Below, piece after piece: positions 29,321 to 38,682 of a stretch of DNA of 64,000 nt. This DNA comes from CAVROT01 sp963722905 (GTDB lineage: Bacteria > Pseudomonadota > Alphaproteobacteria > Rhodobacterales > Rhodobacteraceae), in contig CAVROT010000006.1 of assembly GCA_963722905.1 (NCBI GenBank), forward strand, positions 62,001 through 126,000. The letters are read 5' to 3'. The notes under the pieces are model-generated. The model was not told the DNA's origin. It ran no database searches and saw nothing but the letters and a program-made list of their open reading frames with translations. How positions within the stretch are numbered: the stretch's first letter is position 1; every line of letters starts with the position of its first letter. The translations under genes were made by a program, and so were the position numbers.

Positions 29321-29887
29321 CTAGCGCGGCGACCGCTTGGCCAGTATCCGCTGCAGCGTGCGCCGGTGCATGTTCAGGCGCCGCGCCGTCTCGCTGACGT
29401 TGCGGTCGCACTGTTCGTAGATGCGCTGGATATGCTCCCAACGGACCCGGTCGGCCGACATCGGGTTCTCCGGCGGGGGCGGCAGGTTGTCCCCGTCCGA
29501 CAACAGGGCCGCAGCGATCTCGTTCGCATCGGCGGGCTTCGACAGATAGTCCGTCGCGCCGATCTTGACGGCGGCCACGGCCGTCGCGATTGCGCCGTAT
29601 CCCGTCAGCACGACGATCCGCGCGTCCGGCCGGCGGCCGCGAAGTACCTCGACCACGTCCAGCCCGTTCCCGTCGCCCAGCCGCAGGTCGATCACCGCAT
29701 ACGCCGGCGGGCGGGCCGTGGCGATGGCCTGTCCGCCCGCGACGCAATCGGCTGTCTCGACCGTGAACCCGCGCTTTTCCATCGCGCGGGCTAGCCGCCG
29801 CAGGAAGGCGTCGTCGTCGTCGACCAGAAGCAGCGACGCATCCGCGCCGATCCGGTCCTCTGCGAAACTGGCCGTCCCTTCAGGCAT
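29321..29887 (-). CDS. regA: Global redox response regulator RegA/PrrA
   Basis: A 188-residue response regulator. The receiver has the acidic pocket LLLVDDDDAFLRRL, phospho-acceptor D67 in AVIDLRLGDGNG, and lysine in YLSKPADANE. A proline linker (LPPPPENP) leads to a Fis-type helix-turn-helix RNVSETARRLNMHRRTLQRILAKR, almost invariant among RegA/PrrA/ActR proteins. It activates photosynthesis, CO2 fixation and respiratory genes when RegB signals low oxygen. The ATG at 29887 is divergent from regB. In Rhodobacter species senC/prrC lies next to regA; it is missing from this spot. Confidence 0.95.
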   Translation of the reverse strand: MPEGTASFAEDRIGADASLLLVDDDDAFLRRLARAMEKRGFTVETADCVAGGQAIATARPPAYAVIDLRLGDGNGLDVVEVLRGRRPDARIVVLTGYGAIATAVAAVKIGATDYLSKPADANEIAAALLSDGDNLPPPPENPMSADRVRWEHIQRIYEQCDRNVSETARRLNMHRRTLQRILAKRSPR

Positions 29888-30082
29888 CTCACTGCATCCC
29901 GTCTTACCTGTATTACACGAACAGTTAGGTCGCGACGTCGCCCGGTCAATCGCCCCGGCGCGCCCGCGCCCTTCCCGACACGCCGCTGCGGACACGCCCC
30001 CATTGAACCGGTCCCGGCGGCGCCTAGACTGCCCTGGAGCGGATCCGTTCGACGGATCCCTGCGAAAACGGGAGCGAGCCGG
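29888..30082. promoter_or_regulatory. Divergent regA/regB promoter region
   Basis: A 195-bp region separating regA and regB. It includes a comparatively AT-rich stretch near 29899-29925 (CTTACCTGTATTACACG) suited to a promoter. An 8-bp palindrome GTCGCGAC with a following GTCGC near 29929-29941 loosely resembles RegA recognition half-sites. Autoregulation is plausible but rests on a weak motif. Confidence 0.35.
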
Positions 30083-31573
30083 TTGAGCGACGCCTACATA
30101 GACCGCGCCGCCCGCCTGCTGGGTGTGCCGTCCCTCCTGCGGCGCTCCGACGACGCGCGACCCGTCTTTGCGAACTCGCACCGGTCGAACTGGGTACGGC
30201 TGCGCACCCTCGTCGTCCTGCGCTGGTTCGCCGTCGCCGGACAGATCGCGGCCGTCGTCGTGGCGGGCGCGCTTTTCGACCTGCGCCTCCAGACGGGGCT
30301 GATCGCGGCCACCATCGGCGCCTCGGCTATATCGAACCTCATGGCGATGTTCATCTTTCCCGAGAACCGCCGCCTGAGCGAGGCCGAGATGGCGACGCTG
30401 CTGGTGTTCGACATCGCGCAGCTGGCCCTCCTGCTGTTCTTGACGGGCGGCATCAACAACCCCTTCGCGATCCTGATCCTGGGGCCGGTGACGATCTCGG
30501 CCACGGCGCTGCGGATGCGGTCGCTACTCCTTGTGGGTGCCGTGGCGATCCTTCTCGTCAGCGTCATCACGCGCTGGCACATGCCGCTTCAGGTCTCGGA
30601 CGGCCGGATCATCGGGCTGCCGCAGGACCTGACGTTCGGTTTCTGGATGAGCATGGTGATCGCCGTCGTGTTCCTGTCGGCCTATGCCAGGTGGGTAACG
30701 ATGGAGGTGAACGCCATGTCCGATGCGCTTGTCGCGACGCAGATGGCGCTGGCGCGCGAACAGCAGCTGACCGACATCGGCGGCGTCGTGGCAGCCGCGG
30801 CGCACGAGATGGGTACGCCGCTGGCCACGATCACCCTTGTCGCGGCCGAACTGCTGGACGAGGTCCGGGACAGGCCCGAGCTGCGCGAGGACGTCGCGCT
30901 CATCCGCAGCCAGGCGGACCGCTGTCGCGACATCCTGCGCGCAATGGGACGGACGGGGACGGACGACACGCACCTGCGCCATGCACCCGTCGCCCGCATC
31001 GTCGAGGAAGCGGCCGAGCCGCACGGCACCCGCGGCAAGCGCATACTGTGGGACGTCGCCGCCGAGGACGGCACGACGGGCGGCGGCGCCGAGGACGGCA
31101 CGACGGGCGGCGGCGCTCAGCCGGTCATCGCCCGCCGCCCCGAGATCGTGCACGGTCTGCGCAACCTCGTGCAGAACGCCGTCGACTTCGCGGCGACGAC
31201 GGTATGGATCGACATCCGCTGGACGGAGCAGCGCCTGATGATCCGCATCGCCGACGACGGCCCCGGCTTTCCCGCCGACGTCCTGCCGCGCGTGGGCGAT
31301 CCGTTCCTGCGGCGACGCGGCGAGGTCGGGGCCGCGGCTCCGGCCCGGCCGAACTACGAGGGCATGGGGCTGGGGCTGTTCATCTCCAAGACCCTGCTGG
31401 AGCGGTCCCTCGCCGATCTGAGCTTTGCCAACGGGATCGCGCCCGGCGCGGCGGGACCGGTGGCCTCCCGCCGCGGCGCCATCGTGCTGGCGATGTGGTG
31501 GCGCGCCGACCTGGACGAACGGTCCCCGCCGGGGCACGGCATGGCCGATGGCGGCGGCGCACGGCCCTCCTGA
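30083..31573 (+). CDS. regB: Redox sensor histidine kinase RegB/PrrB
   Basis: A 496-residue inner-membrane kinase partner of RegA. Six membrane helices span about residues 40-215 and include the quinone-binding heptad GGINNPF. The H-box is AAAHEMGTPLATI with phospho-accepting H241. The redox-active cysteine is C281 in QADRCRDIL, as in RegB. N-box LRNLVQNAVDFA and G-box YEGMGLGLFISKTLLERS are intact. An oddity is a 9-residue tandem repeat AEDGTTGGG (two copies) just before the ATPase domain, encoded by an exact 27-bp duplication. The start is a TTG following GGGAGCG. The C-terminal tail (about 30 residues) is Gly/Arg-rich. Confidence 0.95.
   Translation: MSDAYIDRAARLLGVPSLLRRSDDARPVFANSHRSNWVRLRTLVVLRWFAVAGQIAAVVVAGALFDLRLQTGLIAATIGASAISNLMAMFIFPENRRLSEAEMATLLVFDIAQLALLLFLTGGINNPFAILILGPVTISATALRMRSLLLVGAVAILLVSVITRWHMPLQVSDGRIIGLPQDLTFGFWMSMVIAVVFLSAYARWVTMEVNAMSDALVATQMALAREQQLTDIGGVVAAAAHEMGTPLATITLVAAELLDEVRDRPELREDVALIRSQADRCRDILRAMGRTGTDDTHLRHAPVARIVEEAAEPHGTRGKRILWDVAAEDGTTGGGAEDGTTGGGAQPVIARRPEIVHGLRNLVQNAVDFAATTVWIDIRWTEQRLMIRIADDGPGFPADVLPRVGDPFLRRRGEVGAAAPARPNYEGMGLGLFISKTLLERSLADLSFANGIAPGAAGPVASRRGAIVLAMWWRADLDERSPPGHGMADGGGARPS
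31061..31114 (+). repeat. 27-bp perfect tandem duplication inside regB
   Basis: Two identical adjacent 27-nt units (31061-31087 and 31088-31114), each encoding AEDGTTGGG. The absence of any mismatch suggests a recent slippage or duplication event that kept the frame. Confidence 0.9.
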
Positions 31574-31684
31574 TCGCCCGCCGTCGCCTCCCGATCCGCG
31601 AAAGCGGTTCATGGCCCTGCGTTAAGCCGGAATTAACCGTGTGGTGGACATCATGCGCCGACCGTTTGCGAGGGGTTGGGCATC

Positions 31685-33310
31685 TTGGATTCATCGATAC
31701 TCGTGGCGGCCGCGATCGGCGGCGCGGTCTCGGCAGCGGTGGGGCTGGTCGCCATCTGCCTTCCCGCAGGCGTCGCGGCGCTGCGCCGCCGGTTGGGACC
31801 GCGACCCGCGGCCGACGGGCCGGACGACGCCGTCTTCCTCTTCGACGGCGATGACCTGCGCGACGCGACCCCGCCCGCGCGGAGCCTGCTGGCGCATGCC
31901 CGCAAGGGACGAACCGCGCGGGAACGGACGCTCGGCCTGCTGCGCCCCCGTTTCCCCGATCTCGACGACCGGATCGCGGGTCTTGCGCCGGGGCAGGACG
32001 CCCGCCTTGACGCGGTCGACGGGACGGCCACGCTGGAGGTCCGCGCGACCCCGGGGCGGATGCGCCTGACCCTCCTTGAGGCGGGCCCGGGCGACGACGC
32101 GGACACCGGCATCGTCGCCGCCTTCGCGCACGAGATGGAGACGCTGCGCACCATCACCGAAACCGCGCCTCTGCCGATATGGCGGCAGGGAACCGACGGC
32201 ACCGTGACGTGGGTGAACCGCGCCTACCTGGACCTGGTGCAGACGCGCCATCCCGAGGCCAGCCAGGTCTGGCCGCCCCCGCGCCTCTTCGACACCGAGG
32301 CCGCGATGGCCGACGACACGCGGCCGCGCCGGGCGCGGCGGCTGTGCCTGCCGGCCGCCGGAGAGGCACCGGACGCCTGGTTCGAATGCCACTTCATCGA
32401 CCACGGGGACGAGGTTCTGGTGTCTGCCGTCGACGTCGACGCCATGGTGCGGGCCGAGGGATCGCTGCGGGAATTCGTCCAGACGCTGTCGAAGACCTTC
32501 GCGCATCTCACCGTCGGACTGGCCGTCTTCGGCAAGGACCGCCGGCTGATGATGTTCAACCCCGCGCTGACCGACCTCACCAGGCTTCCGCCGGCCTTCC
32601 TCGTCGGGCAGCCGACGCTGGTGGCGTTCCTCGACGCGCTGCGCACCCGCAAGATGATGCCCGAGCCCAAGGATTACCGGTCGTGGCGCGACCGGCTGTC
32701 CACGCTCGAGTCCGAGATCGCCGACGGGACGTTCAGCGAGATCTGGAACCTGCCGTTCGACCGGACATACCGCATCACCGGCCGTCCCCAGCCCGACGGT
32801 GCGATGGCGCTGCTGTTCGAGGATATCTCGGCCGAGATGGGGCTGACGCGCCGCTTCAGGACCGAGCTGGACGCCGGCCAGGCCATCTTCGACGCACTGC
32901 CCGAAGGTATCGCGGTCTTCGACGGCGCATCGTTGCTGATCCGGTCCAATCGGGCATACGACGCCCTCTGGGGCGGCGATTCGCAACAGGGGATCGTGGA
33001 CGTCACCGCCGCCGACACCGTCAGGCGCTGGGCAGCCGCCTGCCCGCCGTCGCCGCTATGGGACGACATCGCCGCCTGGCTGGGCGCCGGCGGAGATCGC
33101 GCGGACCGGACCGAGACGATCCGCCTCGACGACGGGCGCGCCGTTACGGCCGGGTTCACGACGCTGCCCGGCGGGGCGGCAATGGTCCGGTTCTCTGTGG
33201 ACGGCGCCGGCACCGGCTCCGGCCGGGCGACGCCCGGACTGGTCGCTCCGCCGGTGCCGGACGGCTCGCTCCGGATCAGGGACGCGCGCGTTGGATCGAC
33301 CGCCGGCTGA
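31685..33310 (+). CDS. PAS-domain protein (kinase-less sensor-like)
   Basis: A protein of about 541 residues with one N-terminal membrane helix (SSILVAAAIGGAVSAAVGLVAICL) and at least three PAS-type units. They are seen as ITETAPLPIWRQGTDGTVTWVNRAYL, FAHLTVGLAVFGKDRRLMMFNPAL and FDALPEGIAVFDGASLLIRSNRAY. No HisKA or HATPase domain follows, so it looks like a sensor without its kinase. TTG at 31685 is chosen because GAGGGG lies 9 nt before it; the TTG at 31676 directly abuts that motif. It follows regB in the same direction and precedes tsaE. Confidence 0.75.
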   Translation: MDSSILVAAAIGGAVSAAVGLVAICLPAGVAALRRRLGPRPAADGPDDAVFLFDGDDLRDATPPARSLLAHARKGRTARERTLGLLRPRFPDLDDRIAGLAPGQDARLDAVDGTATLEVRATPGRMRLTLLEAGPGDDADTGIVAAFAHEMETLRTITETAPLPIWRQGTDGTVTWVNRAYLDLVQTRHPEASQVWPPPRLFDTEAAMADDTRPRRARRLCLPAAGEAPDAWFECHFIDHGDEVLVSAVDVDAMVRAEGSLREFVQTLSKTFAHLTVGLAVFGKDRRLMMFNPALTDLTRLPPAFLVGQPTLVAFLDALRTRKMMPEPKDYRSWRDRLSTLESEIADGTFSEIWNLPFDRTYRITGRPQPDGAMALLFEDISAEMGLTRRFRTELDAGQAIFDALPEGIAVFDGASLLIRSNRAYDALWGGDSQQGIVDVTAADTVRRWAAACPPSPLWDDIAAWLGAGGDRADRTETIRLDDGRAVTAGFTTLPGGAAMVRFSVDGAGTGSGRATPGLVAPPVPDGSLRIRDARVGSTAG

Positions 33311-33482
33311 CCGGGACCGCGACCTTCGAACGGCGAATGCCGCGACCGGCAGGCTGCCGTCGAGCCCCCCTGCGGTTGCCCGGACCGTCCGGGCCGGCAA
33401 CGGTTGCGTCTGCTCCCATACCGGTCGTCGGGAATCGCCGTCGCGCCTTGTCGAGTCCCGCCGGCGGCGTCAGGGTGCAGGA

Positions 33483-34049
33483 ATGCCATCGCCCGCCGAC
33501 ACCCGTCAGCATCCACCGGAACGCCGCCACCGCGACGGGCCGTCCGTTCGTCTGCCTGGCGGTGCGGACAACGCCGCAGCGCTCTCGCAAACCGTCGACC
33601 TTCCCGACGCCGAGGCGACCGCGCGACTGGGCCGGCTGCTTGCCCCGCATCTGCGTACCGGCGACGCGGTGCTGCTGGAGGGACCGCTGGGGGCGGGAAA
33701 GTCGCACCTTGCGCGGGCGCTGATCCAGCACCTGATGGCCGCGGCCGGCCGGGTGGAGGACGTGCCGTCGCCGACCTACACCCTCGTGCAGACCTACGAC
33801 GTCGGCGCTCTGCGTATCCTCCACGCCGATCTCTACCGTCTGGACGGTCCGGGCGACGTCGCCGAACTGGGCCTCGCGGACGCCTTGGCGGATACGCTCT
33901 GCCTGATCGAGTGGCCGGACAGGCTGGGCCGCGACGCCCCGGGGGACGCCCTGACCGTGACGATGGGCCACGCGGGCGATGGGCGGAAGGTCACGCTGAC
34001 CGGCGGGCCGGACTGGGCCGGGCGGCTGGCGGGCGTCGCGGATGGCTGA
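33483..34049 (+). CDS. tsaE: tRNA threonylcarbamoyladenosine biosynthesis ATPase TsaE
   Basis: A 188-residue P-loop ATPase of the TsaB-TsaD-TsaE complex making t6A37 in ANN-decoding tRNAs. Walker A is LEGPLGAGKSHLARALIQ, with Ser where many family members have Thr. Other hallmarks are VPSPTYTLVQTYD, ILHADLYRLDGPGDVAELGL and LIEWPDRLG. About 40 N-terminal residues before DAEATARLGRLLAP are not conserved, so the true start may lie downstream. It overlaps amgK by 8 bp and begins the amgK-murU-addBA run. Confidence 0.93.
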   Translation: MPSPADTRQHPPERRHRDGPSVRLPGGADNAAALSQTVDLPDAEATARLGRLLAPHLRTGDAVLLEGPLGAGKSHLARALIQHLMAAAGRVEDVPSPTYTLVQTYDVGALRILHADLYRLDGPGDVAELGLADALADTLCLIEWPDRLGRDAPGDALTVTMGHAGDGRKVTLTGGPDWAGRLAGVADG

Positions 34050-35025
34050 GCCGCCGGCCGCCGCCCTGCGCCTTGCCGCCGATGCCGGCTGGTCGCGGGC
34101 CGATGTCCGCCCGTTGGCCGGCGACGCGTCGGCGCGGCGGTACTGGCGCCTGCGCGACGGGGACAGGGCCGCCGTGCTCATGGTCTCGGACCCGGGCGAT
34201 GCCGCCGGCACCGCGTCATTCGTCCGCGTCGCGGGCGCGCTTGCCGCACTCGGGCTGTCGGCGCCCGGTATCCTGCACGACGCCTCCGACGCGGGCATGC
34301 TGCTGCTGGAGGACCTCGGCGACGGGATCGTCGCGGCCGCCGTCGCCACCGAGCCGTCGCTGGAGGCCACGCTCTACGCCGTGGCCGTCGACGCCCTGAT
34401 CCGCATGCAGTCCGCGCCACCGATACCCGGGCTGCCGGCCTTCGACGCCGAACCGATGGCGGCCGCACTGGACGTGACGCGCGACAGCTATGCCGGGGCC
34501 GACGCCGCGGCATGGCGGCCCGTCTTCGTCGCCATGAGAGCTGCCCTCGACGCAACCGCGCCGGATCGTGCCGTGACGGTGCACCGCGACTTCCACGCCG
34601 AGAACCTGATCTGGCTACCGCAACGGTCCGGGGATGCCCGGATCGGGCTGCTGGATTTCCAGGACGCCGTCGCGGGGCACCCGGCCTACGACCTCGTGTC
34701 GCTGCTGCAGGACGCCCGGCGCGACGTGACCCCCGGTGTCGCCGCCCGGACGATCGCGCGGTACCGGCAGCGGACGGGCCGAACCGACAGCGCGTTCCGC
34801 GCCGCCTGCGCCGCCCAGGGCGCCCAGCGGCAACTGCGGATCCTCGGCGTCTTCTCCCGGCTGGCCCGGCAGGGGCGTACCGGGTATCTGCCTTTGATCC
34901 CGCGCGTCTGGGAGCATCTGCGCACCAATCTCGCCGATCCGGCGCTCGCCGACCTCGCGCGCGCGCTGGGGCCCGTCCTTCCGCCCCCGGACGCGGCGCA
35001 TCTGGGCAGGCTCGCCGCCGCATGA
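34042..35025 (+). CDS. amgK: N-acetylmuramate/N-acetylglucosamine kinase AmgK
   Basis: A 327-residue cytoplasmic aminoglycoside-phosphotransferase-fold kinase. With MurU it recycles peptidoglycan MurNAc/GlcNAc to nucleotide sugars, bypassing de novo UDP-MurNAc synthesis. The nucleotide region PLAGDASARRYWRLR, the Brenner motif VTVHRDFHAENLIWL with catalytic Asp, and the following IGLLDFQDAVAGHPAYDLVSLLQDARRDV are typical. Its ATG lies within the 3' end of tsaE, and its TGA overlaps murU (ATGA). Confidence 0.93.
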   Translation: MAEPPAAALRLAADAGWSRADVRPLAGDASARRYWRLRDGDRAAVLMVSDPGDAAGTASFVRVAGALAALGLSAPGILHDASDAGMLLLEDLGDGIVAAAVATEPSLEATLYAVAVDALIRMQSAPPIPGLPAFDAEPMAAALDVTRDSYAGADAAAWRPVFVAMRAALDATAPDRAVTVHRDFHAENLIWLPQRSGDARIGLLDFQDAVAGHPAYDLVSLLQDARRDVTPGVAARTIARYRQRTGRTDSAFRAACAAQGAQRQLRILGVFSRLARQGRTGYLPLIPRVWEHLRTNLADPALADLARALGPVLPPPDAAHLGRLAAA

Positions 35026-35711
35026 CGCTGCCGGTCATGTTCTACTGCGCCGGGTTCGGCCGCCGGATGGGCGCGCTGACGGCCAGCCGTCCCAAGCCGC
35101 TGATCGAGGTCGCGGGCCGGACGCTGCTGGATCACGCGCTGGCGCAGACGGGGGGCGTGCCGTCCGGACCCCGCGCCGGCAACGTCCACTGGTGCGCCGA
35201 CGCGATGGGCGCCGCGCTGCGGGATCGCGACATAGCCGTCTCGCACGAGACGCCCGACATCCTGGAGACGGGCGGCGGCCTGCGCGCCGCCCTGCCGCTG
35301 CTGGGCAATGGCCCGGTGGCGACGTTGAACACCGACGCCGTATGGACCGGGCCGCGTGCGCTGCCCCGGCTGCTATCGGGCTGGGCCCCCGGCGGGATGG
35401 GGGCGCTGCTGCTGCTCGTGCCTTCCGACCGGGCCGAGGGCCATGGCGGCGCCGGAGACTTCGACATGGCGCCGGACGGCCGGCTGCGGCGGGGGACGGC
35501 ATTCGTCTACACCGGCGCGCAGATCCTCCGCACGGACGGCCTTGCGGGCATCCCGGGTCCCGCCTTCTCGACCAACGTCATGTGGGACCGGATGATGGCC
35601 GAGGACCGGCTCTTCGGGATCGTCCACACGGGCCGCTGGTGCGACGTCGGCCGGCCCGAGGGGATCGCCTCGGCCGAGGCAATCGTGGAGGCCGAAGGTG
35701 TCGCTGGATGA
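35022..35711 (+). CDS. murU: N-acetylmuramate alpha-1-phosphate uridylyltransferase MurU
   Basis: A 229-residue nucleotidyltransferase that forms UDP-MurNAc from the AmgK product. The signature is YCAGFGRRMGALTASRPKPL near residue 8, followed by PDILETGGGLRAALPLLG and the metal-binding LNTDAVW. It is coupled to amgK by an ATGA overlap, and its end overlaps addB by 14 bp. A longer in-frame reading begins inside amgK and was discarded. Confidence 0.93.
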   Translation: MTLPVMFYCAGFGRRMGALTASRPKPLIEVAGRTLLDHALAQTGGVPSGPRAGNVHWCADAMGAALRDRDIAVSHETPDILETGGGLRAALPLLGNGPVATLNTDAVWTGPRALPRLLSGWAPGGMGALLLLVPSDRAEGHGGAGDFDMAPDGRLRRGTAFVYTGAQILRTDGLAGIPGPAFSTNVMWDRMMAEDRLFGIVHTGRWCDVGRPEGIASAEAIVEAEGVAG

Positions 35712-38682
35712 CGGCGGCGGCACGGCGTGGGACCCGGACGGGCCGCGCATCTGGGGCCTGCCCCCCGGCGCGGACTTCCCCGCCCAGCTGATCGCCGGCC
35801 TCGACCGGCGGCTGGCGGGCACTCTGCCCGAGGCCGCGGCGCGGGTCACGATCTACGTCAACACGCGGCGGATGCAGCGGCGGCTGATGGCGATCTGGGC
35901 CGCCGGGCCCGCCCGGCTGCTGCCGCGCCTGCGCCTGATCACCGACCTCGCCGCCGATCCGACGGTCGCCGCGCCGCCGGCCGTCCCGGCGCTGCGCCGA
36001 CGGCTGGAGCTCACGCGCCTCGTGGGGGCGCTGCTGGACGCGGACCCGTCGCTGGCGCCCCGCGCCGCCGCCTACGATCTGGCGGAAAGCCTCGCCGGCC
36101 TCATGGACGAGATGCGGGGCGAAGGCGTCACGCCGGCCGCGCTGCAGGCTCTGGACGTCGGCGCGCTGTCGGCGCACTGGGCGCGAAGCCTCCGCTTCAT
36201 CGACCTCGTCGCGCGCTACTTCGGTCCAGGCAGCCCCCCCGACACCGAGGCGCGCCAGCGACTGGCGGTCGAGGCGACGGTCGAGAGGTGGGTCGCGACG
36301 CCGCCGGCCGACCCGGTCATCGTCGCCGGCTCGACCGGATCGCGCGGCGCCACAGCCGCGTTCATGCTGGCCGTCGCGCGCCTGCCGCAGGGGGCGGTCG
36401 TGCTGCCCGGCTACGACTTCGACCTGCCGGCGCGCGTGTGGGGCCGGCTGGGCGATGGGATGGCGGGCGAGGATCACCCGCAGTTCCGGTTCGCCAGGCT
36501 CCTGGACGCCGCGGGGGTGGAGCCCGGCGCCGTACGTCCCTGGACGGCCGGGGACGCCCTGCCCCCGGACCGGCGGTCGCGCGCGGCGCTCGTGTCGCTG
36601 GCGCTCCGGCCGGCCCCGGTGACGGATCAATGGCGCGAGGAGGGCGCGCGGCTGGACTCCATCACCGAGGCCACCGCGCGGCTGACCCTGATCGAGGCGC
36701 CGTCGCCCCGGGCCGAGGCGATGGCTATCGCGCTCTGCCTGCGGCGCGCGGCGGAGGACGGGCGAACGGCGGCCCTGATCACGCCCGACCGGACGCTGTC
36801 GCGGCAGGTGACGGCGGCGCTGGACCGCTGGGGCATCCTGCCCGACGACAGCGCGGGGCGCCCGCTGTCCCTGACGGCACCCGGACGGTTCCTGCGGCAG
36901 GTGGCCGAGGCGATGGGCGCGCCGATGACCGCCGAACCGCTGCTGGCCCTGCTGAAGCATCCGCTGTGCCACACCGGCGCCGAGCGCGGCGCGCACCTGC
37001 GGCTGACCCGCGAGTTCGAGCTGTGGCAGCGCAAGCGCGGCCCCGCCTTCCCCACGGCCCGAACCGTCGCGGACTGGGCCGCCGCGCGAAGCGATGCCGG
37101 CGCCTGGGCCGACTGGCTGGGGGCGGCGATGACTGCGCTGGCCCCGGATGTGGCCGCGCCGCTGCCCGTTGTGCTGAAGCGGCACCTGGCCATCGCCGAG
37201 CGGCTGGCGGCCGGGCCGTCCGTGACCGGAGCGGGCCGCCTCTGGGAGAACACCGCCGGTGAGGCGGCGGCCGAGGCGATGGCGGATCTGACAGCCGAGG
37301 CCGGGCACGCCGGCACCGTCGGCGCGCGCGACTTCACGACGATCCTCTCGGGCGTGCTGAACGGCAAGGACGTGCGCGACACGGTCGCCTCGCGTCCCGA
37401 TGTGATGATCTGGGGCACCCTGGAGGCGCGGGTGCAGGGCGCCGACCTCGTCGTGCTGGCGGGCCTCAACGACGGCACATGGCCCGACCTGCCGGGCGCC
37501 GACCCCTGGCTGAACCGCGAGATGCGGCAGGCCGCGGGCCTGCTGTTGCCCGACCGCCGGATCGGACTTTCGGCCCACGACTTCCAGCAGGCCATCGGTG
37601 CGCCCGAGGCGGTGCTGACGCGGTCGCACCGCGACGCCGAGGCGGCGACCGTCCCCTCGCGCTGGGTCAACCGGCTGACGAACCTGTTGCAGGGTCTGCC
37701 GGGGGAAGGCCGGCAGGCGCTGGAGGGGATGCGCGCGCGGGGCGACGCATGGCTGACGATGGCCCGCACGCTCGACGATCGCATCGTCGACGCGCCGCGG
37801 GCCCGTCGCCCGTCGCCCCGGCCCCCGGTCGCGCAGCGGCCCGATATGCTGCCGGTGACGTCGATCCGCACGCTGATCCGCGACCCCTACGCGGTCTACG
37901 CCCGGCGCGTCCTGCGCCTGAAGGCGCTCGATCCGTTGCGGCAGGCGCCGGACGCGCTGCAGCGCGGGACGGTGCTGCACGACATCCTGGAGCGCTACAC
38001 GGCTTCGGATGCCCTCGATGCGGATGCGCTGATGGGCGTCGCGGACGCGGTGCTGGCCGAAACCGTGCCCTGGCCCGCGGCGCGCAGCCTCTGGCGCGCC
38101 CGGATCGCCCGGATCGCCGACCGGTTCGCCGCCGAGGAGGCCGCGCGCAGGCGGACGGCCGCGCCGCTGCTGCTGGAGCAGCGGGGTGCGCTGGTCCTGC
38201 CGGGCCTGTCCTTCACCCTCACCGCGCAGCCCGACCGCATCGACCGCGACGCCGACGGGCGGCTGGTCGTCTACGACTACAAGGCGGGCGGCGTCCCTAC
38301 GGCTCCGGAGGTGAAGCATTTCGACAAGCAGCTTCCGCTTGAGGCGATGATGGCCGAGCGCGGCGCCTTTCCCGGCGTGCCGGCCGCCCCGGTCGCGCGC
38401 ATCGTTCACGTCGGTCTCAGCCCGCTGCGCAGCCGCGCCCTCCCCGTCCGCGACGGCGGGACGGACGCGCAGGATCCCGACCGTATCATGGACGAGCTTC
38501 TGGCGCTGATCGGCAGCTACGCCGACCCCGCGCAGGGCTATACCGCACGACGCGCGCCCCGGTCCGAAGGCGACGTGGGCGACTATGACCATCTGGCGCG
38601 GTTCGGCGAATGGGCGCAGACCGACGACCCCGCAGGGGTCGACGTCGGCCGGGACGCGCCGGACGAAGAAGGGCCGGCCTGA
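35698..38682 (+). CDS. addB: Double-strand break repair protein AddB
   Basis: A 994-residue subunit of the alphaproteobacterial AddAB helicase-nuclease that processes double-strand breaks for recombination. The N-terminal GLPPGADFPAQLIAGL occupies the place of the ATP loop but lacks the GKT signature, as expected for alphaproteobacterial AddB. The central segment DLVVLAGLNDGTWPDLPGADPWLNREMR is diagnostic. The C-terminal PD-(D/E)XK nuclease shows PDRIDRDADGRLVVYDYKAG. It overlaps murU at its start and addA by one base at its end (TGATG). Confidence 0.95.
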   Translation: MSLDDGGGTAWDPDGPRIWGLPPGADFPAQLIAGLDRRLAGTLPEAAARVTIYVNTRRMQRRLMAIWAAGPARLLPRLRLITDLAADPTVAAPPAVPALRRRLELTRLVGALLDADPSLAPRAAAYDLAESLAGLMDEMRGEGVTPAALQALDVGALSAHWARSLRFIDLVARYFGPGSPPDTEARQRLAVEATVERWVATPPADPVIVAGSTGSRGATAAFMLAVARLPQGAVVLPGYDFDLPARVWGRLGDGMAGEDHPQFRFARLLDAAGVEPGAVRPWTAGDALPPDRRSRAALVSLALRPAPVTDQWREEGARLDSITEATARLTLIEAPSPRAEAMAIALCLRRAAEDGRTAALITPDRTLSRQVTAALDRWGILPDDSAGRPLSLTAPGRFLRQVAEAMGAPMTAEPLLALLKHPLCHTGAERGAHLRLTREFELWQRKRGPAFPTARTVADWAAARSDAGAWADWLGAAMTALAPDVAAPLPVVLKRHLAIAERLAAGPSVTGAGRLWENTAGEAAAEAMADLTAEAGHAGTVGARDFTTILSGVLNGKDVRDTVASRPDVMIWGTLEARVQGADLVVLAGLNDGTWPDLPGADPWLNREMRQAAGLLLPDRRIGLSAHDFQQAIGAPEAVLTRSHRDAEAATVPSRWVNRLTNLLQGLPGEGRQALEGMRARGDAWLTMARTLDDRIVDAPRARRPSPRPPVAQRPDMLPVTSIRTLIRDPYAVYARRVLRLKALDPLRQAPDALQRGTVLHDILERYTASDALDADALMGVADAVLAETVPWPAARSLWRARIARIADRFAAEEAARRRTAAPLLLEQRGALVLPGLSFTLTAQPDRIDRDADGRLVVYDYKAGGVPTAPEVKHFDKQLPLEAMMAERGAFPGVPAAPVARIVHVGLSPLRSRALPVRDGGTDAQDPDRIMDELLALIGSYADPAQGYTARRAPRSEGDVGDYDHLARFGEWAQTDDPAGVDVGRDAPDEEGPA

